Below the pieces are notes generated by a model, which was not told the DNA's origin, searched no databases, and worked only from the letters and a program-made list of their open reading frames with translations. 64,000 bases of DNA. Origin: Paenibacillus sp. V4I3. Lineage in GTDB: Bacteria > Bacillota > Bacilli > Paenibacillales > NBRC-103111. Shown piece after piece: positions 52,197 through 61,731 of this stretch. The stretch is taken from assembly GCF_030817215.1 (NCBI RefSeq), contig NZ_JAUSZA010000001.1, forward strand, positions 1,524,501 through 1,588,500, in the 5' to 3' direction. Numbering within the stretch: the first letter of the stretch is position 1; the number at the start of each line of letters is the position of its first letter. Both the position numbers and the translations under genes were made by a program.

Positions 52197-53801
52197 TTGA
52201 AAATGACTAAACATGCGTGGAAACCAGTTCTTGCAGCAAGTATGTCTTTAGCAGTACTAGCCGCTTGCAGTACTAATACGACTACAGAGGGGGGCAGTTC
52301 AGCAAAGCCTCAAGGAAGTGCAGCTGCTACGACAACTGCGGCCGGTCCGAAGAAAGAAATCAGCATCTCCGCTTTTGATCGTGGAACAGTAGCCGCAGAG
52401 GAGGGCAGCTACGAGAGCAACCGTTGGACAAAGTGGATGAATGAGAATTCGCCGGCTAAGGTAACCTGGGTGCCAGTACCTCGTGCGCAAGCTCAACAAA
52501 AGCTGAGTACCCTGGTGGCTTCCGGGAGCGCACCTGATCTCATTTGGGAGTATGATCGTAATTATATTGCGCAATTGGCCAACCAAGGTGCCATACAACC
52601 GATAGACAGCTTTATCGAGAAATATAGTACGACTTTGAAAAAGTATCTGAAGGAGCATCCTGAGCTCGAATCAGCATCGACGATTAATGGAAAAATGTAT
52701 GCCGTTACCAGCAGCAGAAGTATAGAGGGGCTTGCCAACCACGGGATGTGGATTCGTCAGGATTGGCTGGATAAGCTGGGCTTGAAGGCGCCGACGACAA
52801 CGGAAGAATTGATCGAGGTGGCCAAGAAATTTAAGGAAGCGGACCCGGACGGTAACGGCAAAGCAGATACAGTGCCAATTGCGTTTAATGGCAACGCTGT
52901 GCAAATCATTAGAGCTCTCTTTTTCGTGAATGAGAATCAATGGTATTTGGAAGAGGGCAAGCTCAAGTTTGGCAGAACGTTGGATCGTTATAAGGACTCC
53001 GTTGCTTATCAGAAATCATTGTTCGATCAAGGCTTGCTGGATAAAGAGTATATCACGGATAGCAACTTCCAGCGCGCGCGTCAAATGTTGACAACTGGCA
53101 AGGCGGGTATTTACTTTGCTGGTTGGGATATTCAGAACGAATTCATGGATCTCAAGAAGAACGTACCAGATGCCAAGATGGTTCCATTGGAGCCAGTAGC
53201 CAGTAAATATGGCAAGAACGGCTTGTATCAAGAACTTCCGGCGAATATTCTGGTAGCCTTTAACAGTAAAATGAAGGAGGATAAAATCGAATCCGCTGTT
53301 AAATTCCTCGATTGGATGATGGAGAAAGGCGATATGGCGATGAAGTTCGGCGAGGAAAACGTCCATCACAAGCTAGTGGATGGTGTGATTCCGCAAAAAA
53401 TCGACGCTGATAAATTCCGGAAGGAAGTTGGCTACGCTGCTGAGTATGCGATTGTAACTGATTTCAGCCTGAAAGCCGAGTGGTTCCCGACCATGGCTGC
53501 TCAGGATGCGCTCTCCCAGGAGTATGCCAAATTGAAGACACAGTCGCTAGGTGTGGCACTCAAAAACAAATATCGCAGAGACATAGCCTTTAGCCCGGAT
53601 ATTCCGGAAGTAAGCCAACTGATCGCCACGTTCCATCCGATTGCTACGCAAATCGAGGTGAAAGCCGTAACTGGAGGCGGTGCATTAACCCCAGAGGCTG
53701 CAATGGATGAGGCGCGTAAAGAGTGGAAACGTCTTGGTGGAGATAATGTGGAGAAGCTTGCACAAGAGTGGTATGAGAAGAATAAAGAGTTCTTGAAATA
53801 A
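52197..53801 (+). CDS. Sugar-binding lipoprotein
   Basis: 534 residues; lipobox VLAACSTN followed by a Thr/Ala/Gly-rich linker. Contains the acidic loop DPDGNGKADTVPIAF and the substrate-domain pattern of LplA-like proteins (GSAPDLIWEYDRNY). The TTG at 52197 is chosen because GGGGG lies 9 bases upstream; the ATG at 52188 abuts that site. It delivers substrate to the preceding permeases. Confidence 0.91.
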   Translation: MKMTKHAWKPVLAASMSLAVLAACSTNTTTEGGSSAKPQGSAAATTTAAGPKKEISISAFDRGTVAAEEGSYESNRWTKWMNENSPAKVTWVPVPRAQAQQKLSTLVASGSAPDLIWEYDRNYIAQLANQGAIQPIDSFIEKYSTTLKKYLKEHPELESASTINGKMYAVTSSRSIEGLANHGMWIRQDWLDKLGLKAPTTTEELIEVAKKFKEADPDGNGKADTVPIAFNGNAVQIIRALFFVNENQWYLEEGKLKFGRTLDRYKDSVAYQKSLFDQGLLDKEYITDSNFQRARQMLTTGKAGIYFAGWDIQNEFMDLKKNVPDAKMVPLEPVASKYGKNGLYQELPANILVAFNSKMKEDKIESAVKFLDWMMEKGDMAMKFGEENVHHKLVDGVIPQKIDADKFRKEVGYAAEYAIVTDFSLKAEWFPTMAAQDALSQEYAKLKTQSLGVALKNKYRRDIAFSPDIPEVSQLIATFHPIATQIEVKAVTGGGALTPEAAMDEARKEWKRLGGDNVEKLAQEWYEKNKEFLK

Positions 53802-53835
53802 TCAGTGCACGCCAATTGGGAGGGATTGTTCCAGC

Positions 53836-55587
53836 ATGAGCGTAAATGAGACTATTCTTGATCATAAAGCACATTTGATAAAGGCAATCAAAGCCAAAGA
53901 AAGCGAGTATGATTCTCAGATCAGTATGCTTCGTCGGCCTTTTCATAGCCCGGGGTATCATACTACGTTAACGGCGAAGGATCACCCGACGACTCATCCG
54001 ACTTATCAATCGCTGCTCTATGCGGTTGGCTTGCTAAATACGGAAATGAAGGAATATGAACAGAGGGCCTATGATATCATTAGCCGCCTGTTATCTTTGC
54101 AGGATCGGAATCCGCTAAGTGATACCTATGGGATATGGCCTTGGTTTTATGAAGAGCCGCTTACACAGATGGCTCCTCCTGATTGGAACTGGGCGGACTT
54201 TTGCGGCAAGGAGCTGCTGCTTACAGTACTTCGTCACGGTCATAAGCTGCCTGAAGCGCTGAAAGATCAGATCGGAGAATCGGTAAGCTTTGCATGCGAC
54301 GCGATCATCAAACGGAATGTAGGGCCGCACTATACGAATATTGCGATTATGGGGGCATTTGTGACCTTGATCGCCGGTGAGCTGTATGAACGGAAGGATT
54401 ATGCTGATTATGGGCTGGAAAGGCTAGAGAAGCTGCAGCAATATACAGCAAGTCTAGGGACCTTCCAAGAATTCAACAGTCCTACTTATTCTGTCATTGC
54501 CATTGTGGAGCTGTCGAAAATCCGCGAGTATTCCCTCAATTCTCGTGCGAAAGACATAACCGCCGAATTGTTAGACATGGTCTGGCGAATGGTGGTGGAG
54601 CATTATCATCCGGTCTCCCAGCAATGGGCTGGTCCGCACAGCCGCAGCTACAGTACCTTACTGACGAATAAGGCCAAATCCTTCCTGCAAGTCGCTACCG
54701 ATAACAAGCTGGTTTTCTTTGCCTCTGACGATTTGGATTATGATGCAGAGTGGTTTGGCAGCGGAATCAAATGTCCGAAACAATACATTGAGCAGTTTAC
54801 CCGAGTAGAGGTACGTGATCTTAGGCAGCCTTATTATCGCAATGAAGAGACCGGATTCGTGAAGTGGGCGGAGACTTACATAACACCACAGTATGCGATC
54901 GGAGTGTTTAGGAAAGAGATCATGTGGAATCAAACAAGAGGAATGGTTGCATATTTCGATAATAACGGGCAGCCGACCTATCTGCAAATGCGCTGTTTAC
55001 ATGATGGGTACGATTATTGCTCGGCTGTTCTAAGTGTTGCAGCGAGCCGAAACCAACTGCTGTTAGGCGTAAACTTTCTGACGAACGGCGGGGATACACA
55101 TCCGATTTTGGATCGTATCCAAGGTCGTATAAAGGCAACTGATTTCCGGATTCGAATGGAATTTGGCGGTTGCTTGAAGCGTATGAGCATTGAGCAGGAA
55201 GGCGCTGTGGCGCAAGTGCAGATTAATGGACTGCCACTGCACTTCGAAAGCTTATATGCTGCCTTTGAGGGTACTGGAGAGAACCAACTGCGCTGCGGCG
55301 ACAAAAGCGTATCCTCCGTTAACTGGGAATGGAGCAAACAGGGAGACACTTATGGACTAGATCTGGTTATTTACACAGGTGAGCGGCAAACAATAGACTT
55401 CCAAGCTATGGACAAAGCTGCGTTAATATTCTCGTTAGCTATAGGTGACTCGGTGAAGGAATTGCCTTTGATTGTCATTGAAGAAGAAGCGGAGCAAGTG
55501 ACAGCAAGGCAGGCTGACAATCGTGCGGACGGCTCGCAGCAACAGCTGTCGATTTCCTTGAAGCCGAATGACAAGCATCCGAACTAA
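53836..55587 (+). CDS. Unrecognised 583-residue protein, possible polysaccharide lyase-like enzyme
   Basis: No signal peptide. The first 300 or so residues are helical with repeated aromatic motifs (GIWPWFYEEPL, PPDWNWADFCGKELLL, GPHYTNIAIMGAF, TFQEFNSPTYSVIAI, QQWAGPHSRSYS), as in (alpha/alpha) toroids. The remaining part is beta-rich, as in the sandwich domains of heparinase/alginate-lyase-type enzymes. Conserved His, Asn, Tyr and Glu in these motifs could form an active site. It follows the binding protein by 34 bp, with GGGAGGG before the ATG. The architecture and place suggest cytosolic processing of the imported saccharide; this is inference and the family is not identified. Confidence 0.8.
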   Translation: MSVNETILDHKAHLIKAIKAKESEYDSQISMLRRPFHSPGYHTTLTAKDHPTTHPTYQSLLYAVGLLNTEMKEYEQRAYDIISRLLSLQDRNPLSDTYGIWPWFYEEPLTQMAPPDWNWADFCGKELLLTVLRHGHKLPEALKDQIGESVSFACDAIIKRNVGPHYTNIAIMGAFVTLIAGELYERKDYADYGLERLEKLQQYTASLGTFQEFNSPTYSVIAIVELSKIREYSLNSRAKDITAELLDMVWRMVVEHYHPVSQQWAGPHSRSYSTLLTNKAKSFLQVATDNKLVFFASDDLDYDAEWFGSGIKCPKQYIEQFTRVEVRDLRQPYYRNEETGFVKWAETYITPQYAIGVFRKEIMWNQTRGMVAYFDNNGQPTYLQMRCLHDGYDYCSAVLSVAASRNQLLLGVNFLTNGGDTHPILDRIQGRIKATDFRIRMEFGGCLKRMSIEQEGAVAQVQINGLPLHFESLYAAFEGTGENQLRCGDKSVSSVNWEWSKQGDTYGLDLVIYTGERQTIDFQAMDKAALIFSLAIGDSVKELPLIVIEEEAEQVTARQADNRADGSQQQLSISLKPNDKHPN

Positions 55588-55593
55588 GGAAGC

Positions 55594-55638
55594 AAAAAAA
55601 GGAGCTCGCCAATTAAATGGCGGTCTCCTTCCTTTTTT
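55594..55638. terminator. Bidirectional terminator
   Basis: GGAGCTCGCCA (55601-55611) pairs with TGGCGGTCTCC (55618-55628) with one mismatch, flanked by A7 and T6. It ends the plus-strand operon; its right arm overlaps the 3' end of the minus-strand hydrolase gene. Confidence 0.85.
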
Positions 55639-56680
55639 CAATCATTTCTGAGAGCAGCATTAGCACTAGCCCCTGTCCATAAAGCGTTGGATAACATGGA
55701 ATTGTATTATAAGCTTCAATCGTCGGCATAACAGGTGTTCCGCCCGACACGCCGGTTACTTCCCCGCTAGGCAGAACTTTTGATAGAATAGATTCAGCTG
55801 CGCGATAGGCTGCCTCTTTGCTGGAAGGGTCCAGCAAACCGCGTTTTACGGCTAGTAGAATACCGCATGCGATACCGGCGCTGCCTGAAGTCTCCGGATA
55901 GTAATCAGGTTGATCCATGACGGTGGCCCATAGACCATCTGCTTGTTGATATCGGATGAGCCCTTGCATCATAGCACGGTAGCGCTCTAAAGTTTCTTCG
56001 GGTACCTGGGCGAGGCCCTCGAGTTCTTGCAGGATCATTGGCGTTGCGACTGCGATCCATGCGTTAGCTCTCGTCCAGCGCGCAGCGGACATATGATCCT
56101 GCGCTATGCAATTCCAACCGTGGAACAGCACTCCTGATCTATCGTCCTGAAGCAGTCTCAAGTGGAGGTCAAGCTGGTTGACAGCTTCCTGAGCATAGGC
56201 AGCTTCACCGGTAAGGCGGGCAAGACGCGCTAGGAATAGTACAGCCATGAAGATCGTATCCGCCCATACCTGCTCAGGGAAGCTGGCATTTTCGGTGACG
56301 GTATGCTCAAACGCGCCTTCTCTTGTACGGGGAGCTTCAGTTAGCATCCACTTCCCGATGCGTTCAGCAGTTTCCAGAAAGACGGGGTCCTTCGTGTTAC
56401 TATAAAGTGCAGGGAATATGGCGAAGGGTGCCATGGAGTTGATTACCATCAGTTTCTCAGATTTATGCATGTTTTGGCGTGCCCATCTAGTCAGATGATT
56501 CAAGATCTCCGCTTTTTTCGTGCTTTCATAATAGGCTAGTACCGATATGACGCCGACGCCGGGCACCCAGTCCCAATGGTGAATATCCAAGCCCCAATTT
56601 CCCGAATGATCAGATAGCATGTAACCATAAATTTGGCTCGCGGTTTGTTCTAGATGAGCAGATGTAAGTGTAGTTGGCAT
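55613..56680 (-). CDS. GH88/GH105-family unsaturated glucuronyl/galacturonyl hydrolase
   Basis: 355 residues of an (alpha/alpha)6 barrel protein. PEQVWADTIFMAVLFLA places Asp141 at the position of the general acid in YteR-type enzymes; AARWTRANAWIAVATPMI and ETSGSAGIACGILLA match the family. No signal peptide. AAGGAGGAATACCACA precedes the ATG. It converges on the lyase-like gene and is divergent from an AraC gene, so it belongs to the same saccharide pathway: cleavage of unsaturated uronic-acid oligosaccharides. Confidence 0.85.
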   Translation of the reverse strand: MPTTLTSAHLEQTASQIYGYMLSDHSGNWGLDIHHWDWVPGVGVISVLAYYESTKKAEILNHLTRWARQNMHKSEKLMVINSMAPFAIFPALYSNTKDPVFLETAERIGKWMLTEAPRTREGAFEHTVTENASFPEQVWADTIFMAVLFLARLARLTGEAAYAQEAVNQLDLHLRLLQDDRSGVLFHGWNCIAQDHMSAARWTRANAWIAVATPMILQELEGLAQVPEETLERYRAMMQGLIRYQQADGLWATVMDQPDYYPETSGSAGIACGILLAVKRGLLDPSSKEAAYRAAESILSKVLPSGEVTGVSGGTPVMPTIEAYNTIPCYPTLYGQGLVLMLLSEMIEKRKETAI

Positions 56681-56811
56681 TGTGGTATTCCTCCTTGAAA
56701 GAGTAGTGGCATACGTTCACTATACTATGCAGGATGACCGTGAGGCTTGGCGTATGCTCTTATTGACTTGGGGTATTGTCTACGAAATAGAACAGAAGGA
56801 AGTGAAAAGCT

Positions 56812-57735
56812 GTGAGCGGGGTGAAATCGGAAAACTTAGAACGGGTGGAGCAGCCTGATGCCATTGGAGCGGCAATCGACGAGTGGACGAATCTGACACT
56901 CTCTGCCTTTCCCGTTCATTGTTTGTATCGAACGACGAGCTTGTACCAGCGCAGCTTCCATTCGCACAGCGGATTCGAATTGTATTTATGTATACAAGGC
57001 AGCGGTAAATACATTGCTGGTGAACGGATTTATGAGTTGGGACCGGGAAGCTTCACGGTCGTGAGGCCCATGGCCATGCATAGATCCCGCCCGGATATGG
57101 AGGTTCCTTTTCAGCGATATGTCCTTGCGGTGGAGAAAAGCTATATGGATGGGCTATACGATCAAGATGGGCAAATAGCCGCTTGGATCGAACAGTGGCT
57201 TCCGGGGATAGGCAGCGATTCCCTTCATGTTCAATTAAATGCCCGCCAATTGCTGGGCTTGCAGGAAACGCTTAGCCAACTGGAGCGGGAAATCAGGGAA
57301 CAACAGCCGGGATATCCCCTTGCTGTGAAAGGGCTCCTGCTGCATATGTTCACACAGCTAGGCCGTTATCAGACGGATATAGGCATTGTTCAGCCGGGAA
57401 CGGGAGAACGGAAGAAGGTCGTCGAAAACATACTGAGCTATATGATGGAGAATTACCAAGAATCCTTGCGTATAGAGGATTTGTGCGGACAGTTTCACCT
57501 TTCGCGATCGTATCTTTGTAGAATTTTCAAACAGGATACAGGGGTCTCCGTCAATGAGTTTCTAATTGCCTATCGCATCAACAAAGCGAAGGAGTACTTA
57601 CAGGGGAGCGATCTGCCCATTACGGAGGTTGCAGCTTCTGTAGGGTTTCAGGATATTTCTCACTTTTGCCATACGTTCAAGCGGTTGACGGAGTTGACAC
57701 CAAGCGGTTATCGGAACCTGTACCATTCCATTTAA
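56812..57735 (+). CDS. AraC-family regulator with cupin domain
   Basis: 307 residues. N-terminal cupin (about 45-130; HSHSGFELYLCIQGSGKYI, GPGSFTVVRPMAMHRSRP) and C-terminal AraC domain (about 205-305; LRIEDLCGQFHLSRSYLCRI, ITEVAASVGFQDISHFCHTF). It starts at GTG 56812 behind GGAAGTGAAAAGCT. Divergent from the GH88-like gene across 131 bp and a likely regulator of it. Confidence 0.9.
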   Translation: MSGVKSENLERVEQPDAIGAAIDEWTNLTLSAFPVHCLYRTTSLYQRSFHSHSGFELYLCIQGSGKYIAGERIYELGPGSFTVVRPMAMHRSRPDMEVPFQRYVLAVEKSYMDGLYDQDGQIAAWIEQWLPGIGSDSLHVQLNARQLLGLQETLSQLEREIREQQPGYPLAVKGLLLHMFTQLGRYQTDIGIVQPGTGERKKVVENILSYMMENYQESLRIEDLCGQFHLSRSYLCRIFKQDTGVSVNEFLIAYRINKAKEYLQGSDLPITEVAASVGFQDISHFCHTFKRLTELTPSGYRNLYHSI

Positions 57736-57750
57736 TTCGTACATCAACAG

Positions 57751-57792
57751 GCATGCTGGGCAAGAGAGTTCTCTTGTCTCAGCATGCTTTTT
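57751..57792 (+). terminator. Terminator after the AraC gene
   Basis: GCATGCTG/CAGCATGC outer and CAAGAG/CTCTTG inner stems with a small internal loop, then T5. Nothing else recognisable lies in 57793-58024. Confidence 0.87.
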
Positions 57793-58024
57793 CATTCTAA
57801 GAAGTGACCTACAGACGGATCAAGTTACATCTTTTAAGACGTTTTTATAGGATCCGTTGAATTGCACTCATACAGCGTTGGATCGAAAGAAATGCGACGT
57901 CCGACAAAAACTGTCTATTGCGATTTTAACTGCATTTGATAAGGTTAGTTCATCATTCCCCTTCAGGGCAACTGTGTTAATGGTACAATAGGAACAAAAC
58001 AATGCGACCGAGCGGAGGTCCACC

Positions 58025-60328
58025 ATGAGAACCAGCATATCCGGAAAAGCCATGATGATATATGGTATCGTATTCCTCTTCATCATCGCCCTGACCTTCT
58101 GGTTGTCCTATACAGGCACTGTGGGCAGGCTGCAGAAGGACTTGCAGGATGCTAATCTTGCACTATTGAAACAGGTTGATTCCAAGATCGAGGCTGCCTT
58201 TCGCCAGACGGAGAAGGATCTGCTCTCCATGGCTGAAGGGTTGGAATTTGTTTATTTTATGAATAACAGCTACAGTGATGACGGTCATAGATATAGCATT
58301 TACTATACATTGACAAACAGGTTGAGGGAATTTATTTCAAATAATCCAAATTATTCATCCGTCTTTGCGTATTCACATATCAGTGGAGACTTAATGACAG
58401 AGGAAACCTATTTAAAGCAAGCTTCGTCAGAGTTCAATTGGTTGGCCCAGTACCTAGATATGCCTGAATATTTTAAGTGGCTATCGACTCAGAAGGTGTG
58501 GGATGGCCATGAGACCCAAGATGTGATTACCTTGGTCCGCAGCTATCCTAGTCTCAGCAGTCCAGGCTTCAGGAAGGGTCTAATGGCTATTAGCATCAAA
58601 GAGGCTCAGTTGTTTCAGATGATTAAAGCGATCTACGAGGATGGCCACGCTGGTCAATTTTTCATTCTGGATGCGGAAGGAAATGTCGTCACACATGACG
58701 ATAAGAACCAGCTTTACCGCAATATGAAGTCGCTGCCATATATACAGACGATATTAAGGGATCCGAACAGCGGATCCCTCAACGTGAAGCTGGACGGGAT
58801 TCAGGAGTCTGTCTTTTACCGGACGAGCGGATACACAGGCTGGAAATTTGTCAGCATAATGCCGGAGTCCACCGTATTTGAGCCGATCAAGGTCACTCGC
58901 AACCTGCTGCTCACTTTTGCCGTCGTGATGTTCTTTTTGGCATTGGCTGCATTATTTTATGTGAACCGCTGGACCTTTAAGCCGCTTGATCGTTTGGCAG
59001 GTAAGCTGTCCGGCGTGAACAAGCGTAGAGGGCAGGGCGCAGAGAGTATAGGACTCAGAAACCTGGAGCATATATTCGATGAAATGGTTACGGACCGCGA
59101 GCAATTGGAGCAGCATGTCAGGGATTCTAAGCCTATGCTCAAGTGGAAGATCATGATGGATGTATTGAATGGCAACCGTTCCGATTTCCATGCGATGTAT
59201 CACCATTTGGAATTTTTGGGGATTCACATGTATTCGGAGCGCTTTATCGTTTGTACGGCAGAGATTGGCAAGGAAGATGAACAGCTTGCTCCGCGGGACG
59301 AAACGTTGTACACCTATATGTTCTGCAATGTCGCGGAGGAGCTGATTCGAACCGAGCATGCAGGCTTGGCCATCGATCTGGGGGGCGGCCGGGCTGCTGT
59401 TCTTCTCAGCTTCGCAGAAGGCGATGCGGAGCAAAATCATTTGAGAACATTAGTCATTCTTGAACTGATACTTGATATCATGAACAGGCAGTTTGGCTTA
59501 ACGGTAACGGTCGGAGTCGGCAAATGCCGCATGGAGATGAAGGACATACCAAGCTCCTTCGATGAATCGCAGAAGGCGCTTCATTATAAGATGATCTTCG
59601 GCAAGCATTCTGTCATATCAGTAGACGACTTGCAGCCGCCGGACCGACAGGACTATTATAAGCTCAGCCGGATGATCGATCCGGTGATGGAAGCCATGAG
59701 GCAAACAGATCGCGTCAAGATGCTCACGTACTTATCGGATACATTCCGTGAAGCGGTTGAGAGCAATCTTCCTCCGGAGCTGATTAGGCAGCTGTGCTAC
59801 GACCTTATGATGAAATCCTTGCAAACCGTCAAAGCCATTGGGATTGAGCCGGAAATATCGATGGGTCCCCTAAGCAGCTTTTATGACCGGATCGGAAAAT
59901 GTGAGAACTGGAAGGATGCGGAGCGGCTAGTCGGAGAGACTCTCGAGGGCTTGGCTTCACAAATTGAGGAAAAGCGCAATCAACGTGGGAAAAATGAGAC
60001 GATCGAGCGAATGCTGGACTATATCCGAGAGCATTATCAGGAGTATGATCTGTCCTTAGACCGGTTGGCCGAAATGTTTCATCTCACTCCGCCTTACATC
60101 AGCAGACTGTTTAAGGATCATACGGAAAGCAATTTTATCGATTACATGATCGAAATTCGCATTAAAGCGGCAATGGAGCTTTTGAAAGATAAGTCCATTA
60201 AAGTTAATGACGTTTCGGGAGCGGTCGGATACGCAAATACGAGAAGCTTCCTGCGCACCTTCAAAAAATATACAGGCTTAACGCCAACGGAGTATCGGGA
60301 ACACATGTCGAAGCCTATTCCGTCGTAA
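58025..60328 (+). CDS. Membrane-anchored AraC-family regulator (sensor-type)
   Basis: 767 residues with the same layout as the regulator at 34348: helix 1 (about 8-30), extracellular Cache-like region (about 32-295; GQFFILDAEGNVVTHDD, YTGWKFVSIMPES), helix 2 (about 300-320), cytosolic middle region, C-terminal AraC domain (about 665-762; LSLDRLAEMFHLTPPYISRL, VNDVSGAVGYANTRSFLRTF). CGGAGGTCCACC precedes the ATG. Located at the edge of the third sugar locus, it likely senses the extracellular saccharide. Confidence 0.9.
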   Translation: MRTSISGKAMMIYGIVFLFIIALTFWLSYTGTVGRLQKDLQDANLALLKQVDSKIEAAFRQTEKDLLSMAEGLEFVYFMNNSYSDDGHRYSIYYTLTNRLREFISNNPNYSSVFAYSHISGDLMTEETYLKQASSEFNWLAQYLDMPEYFKWLSTQKVWDGHETQDVITLVRSYPSLSSPGFRKGLMAISIKEAQLFQMIKAIYEDGHAGQFFILDAEGNVVTHDDKNQLYRNMKSLPYIQTILRDPNSGSLNVKLDGIQESVFYRTSGYTGWKFVSIMPESTVFEPIKVTRNLLLTFAVVMFFLALAALFYVNRWTFKPLDRLAGKLSGVNKRRGQGAESIGLRNLEHIFDEMVTDREQLEQHVRDSKPMLKWKIMMDVLNGNRSDFHAMYHHLEFLGIHMYSERFIVCTAEIGKEDEQLAPRDETLYTYMFCNVAEELIRTEHAGLAIDLGGGRAAVLLSFAEGDAEQNHLRTLVILELILDIMNRQFGLTVTVGVGKCRMEMKDIPSSFDESQKALHYKMIFGKHSVISVDDLQPPDRQDYYKLSRMIDPVMEAMRQTDRVKMLTYLSDTFREAVESNLPPELIRQLCYDLMMKSLQTVKAIGIEPEISMGPLSSFYDRIGKCENWKDAERLVGETLEGLASQIEEKRNQRGKNETIERMLDYIREHYQEYDLSLDRLAEMFHLTPPYISRLFKDHTESNFIDYMIEIRIKAAMELLKDKSIKVNDVSGAVGYANTRSFLRTFKKYTGLTPTEYREHMSKPIPS

Positions 60329-60337
60329 GTCGCAAAT

Positions 60338-60380
60338 AACGGGTATCACCTGCCGTCTGGCTGAGATACCCGTTTGCTTA
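60338..60380. terminator. Terminator between the AraC and DoxX genes
   Basis: AACGGGTATC (60338-60347) pairs perfectly with GATACCCGTT (60365-60374). It lies between convergent genes; the T tract is short on the plus strand. Confidence 0.75.
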
Positions 60381-60734
60381 TGCGCGTTTAGAACGTCTTA
60401 GCACAACAATTAATGCTAGGATGAGAAAGATAAGTGGTAATGCCGCGGCGCTCATACCTTGACCTGATCGGACATGAGTTAGCATAGCGCCAGCCATTAT
60501 AATTACAATACTGCCAGCGGAGTAGAACGCGATGAGCGGCTTCCAGAAGCCGATAATTAGCCCGATACCAGCCAATAATTCAATAGTTCCAACGACATAC
60601 ATGGCATTTAGACCATACCCATAGGTTACTGTAAAAGCTCCCACCTGCATAGGATTTGCGGATAATTTCATAAAGCCAAACATTAAAAAGGATAATGCCA
60701 GCAAGCCTTGGATGATGCGAGTCGTCCATTTCAT
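60378..60734 (-). CDS. DoxX-family membrane protein (CatD-like)
   Basis: 118 residues, four helices, with the DoxX pattern (LLALSFLMFGFMKLSANP, VVGTIELLAGIGLIIGFW). It follows the dioxygenase gene by 48 bp on the same strand with GAGG before the ATG, and a TAGTTACTT half-site lies in the gap. The pairing of a DoxX protein with a dioxygenase under HxlR control parallels Bacillus catDE. Confidence 0.83.
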   Translation of the reverse strand: MKWTTRIIQGLLALSFLMFGFMKLSANPMQVGAFTVTYGYGLNAMYVVGTIELLAGIGLIIGFWKPLIAFYSAGSIVIIMAGAMLTHVRSGQGMSAAALPLIFLILALIVVLRRSKRA

Positions 60735-60782
60735 TGTAATAGTTCCTCTCTAAGTAACTACTATTATTTTATCATGTACCTG

Positions 60783-61550
60783 TTAAAAAGAGACTGAAAG
60801 ATAGCTGAGCGAGCCAACTTCATAGCTGCGATGAATCACTTGAACGGGGCGTTCCGGGTCGCCGCTGCCCATTGTAATAAAGAGCGGAATGAAATGCTCT
60901 GGTCTTGGCACAGCCATACGAGCATTCGGGGCTAAAGCAGCGTAGTCGAACAGCGCCTCCAGGTTCTGCGTTTGTATGTTCTGGATGAGCCATTCGTCGA
61001 AATCAACTGCCCAAGCGTCTGGCTCTTTGGCATCCCAATTGAGAGCTCGCAAGTTATGCACAGTAGCACCGCTTCCGATAATCAGAATATCCTCCTGATC
61101 GAGGCCGCGCAGTGCTTCGCCAATGCGATACTGCTCCGCAGGCGGCAAGTAAGGGTTGACGGACACTTGAATGACGGGACATTCTGGTGTTGGAAACATT
61201 CGCAATAGCGGAACCCAAGAGCCGTGGTCAAGCCCGCGCTGTGAATCCAAATTCACAGGGATGCCTTTCGACGTGAAACGGCCAGCGATCATTTGAGCCA
61301 GCTCCACATCCCCTTTGGCAGGATATTTGATTTGAAACAGTTCATCCGGGAAGCCGCGAAAATCGTAGATGGTGTCATATACGTCATTGGTGGACGAAAT
61401 GGTGAGTACCTCTGTTTCCCAATGAGCCGTAAAAATGACAATAGCTTTCGGAGAAAGTTTCTTGCCATAGTCGAGAAGGAATTGCGTGCAAGCTGTATCT
61501 TGAATAGCCATCATGGGGGATCCGTGTCCTACAAATATGGGTGAAATCAC
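60783..61550 (-). CDS. Class III extradiol ring-cleavage dioxygenase (LigB/DODA type)
   Basis: 255 residues. Metal ligands of the family are in place: FVGHGSPMMAI (His), FTAHWET (His), GLDHGSWVPL (His) and IGSGATVHNL. These non-haem iron enzymes (YgiD/4,5-DOPA dioxygenase group) open catechol rings. It starts at GTG 61550 with GAGGAG upstream. First gene of the operon with DoxX; promoter and operators are described at 61606-61706. Confidence 0.9.
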   Translation of the reverse strand: MISPIFVGHGSPMMAIQDTACTQFLLDYGKKLSPKAIVIFTAHWETEVLTISSTNDVYDTIYDFRGFPDELFQIKYPAKGDVELAQMIAGRFTSKGIPVNLDSQRGLDHGSWVPLLRMFPTPECPVIQVSVNPYLPPAEQYRIGEALRGLDQEDILIIGSGATVHNLRALNWDAKEPDAWAVDFDEWLIQNIQTQNLEALFDYAALAPNARMAVPRPEHFIPLFITMGSGDPERPVQVIHRSYEVGSLSYLSVSF

Positions 61551-61605
61551 GATAAAAACACTCCTCTATAAATTACTTTTCTTTTTTTATTACTTAAATT
61601 CACTT

Positions 61606-61706
61606 AGTTACTTTATGTAACTGATACTACGTTAAAATGTTAGTTTCGTCAAGTAACTAAATTACTTTTTGTAACCTTGTATATCCGTGTCAACTTACTC
61701 TATAAT
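61606..61706. promoter_or_regulatory. Divergent promoters with GTTAC/GTAAC operators
   Basis: Minus promoter: TTGACG (plus 61647-61652), 17 bases, TAGTAT (plus 61624-61629). Plus promoter: TTGTAT (61677-61682), 18 bases, TATAAT (61701-61706). The palindrome AGTTAC TTTAT GTAACT (61606-61622) covers the minus-strand start point, and the related ATTAC TTTTT GTAAC (61661-61675) lies between the two -35 boxes, overlapping AAGTAA CTAAA TTACTT (61651-61667). Binding by the HxlR protein is inferred. Confidence 0.7.
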
Positions 61707-61731
61707 AAATAAACATATAGAGGTGATAAAT

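Noticed and set aside
53644..53961. 105-codon minus-strand frame across the binding protein and lyase-like gene starts
   Set aside because: Antisense to two well-supported genes, no site or family pattern.
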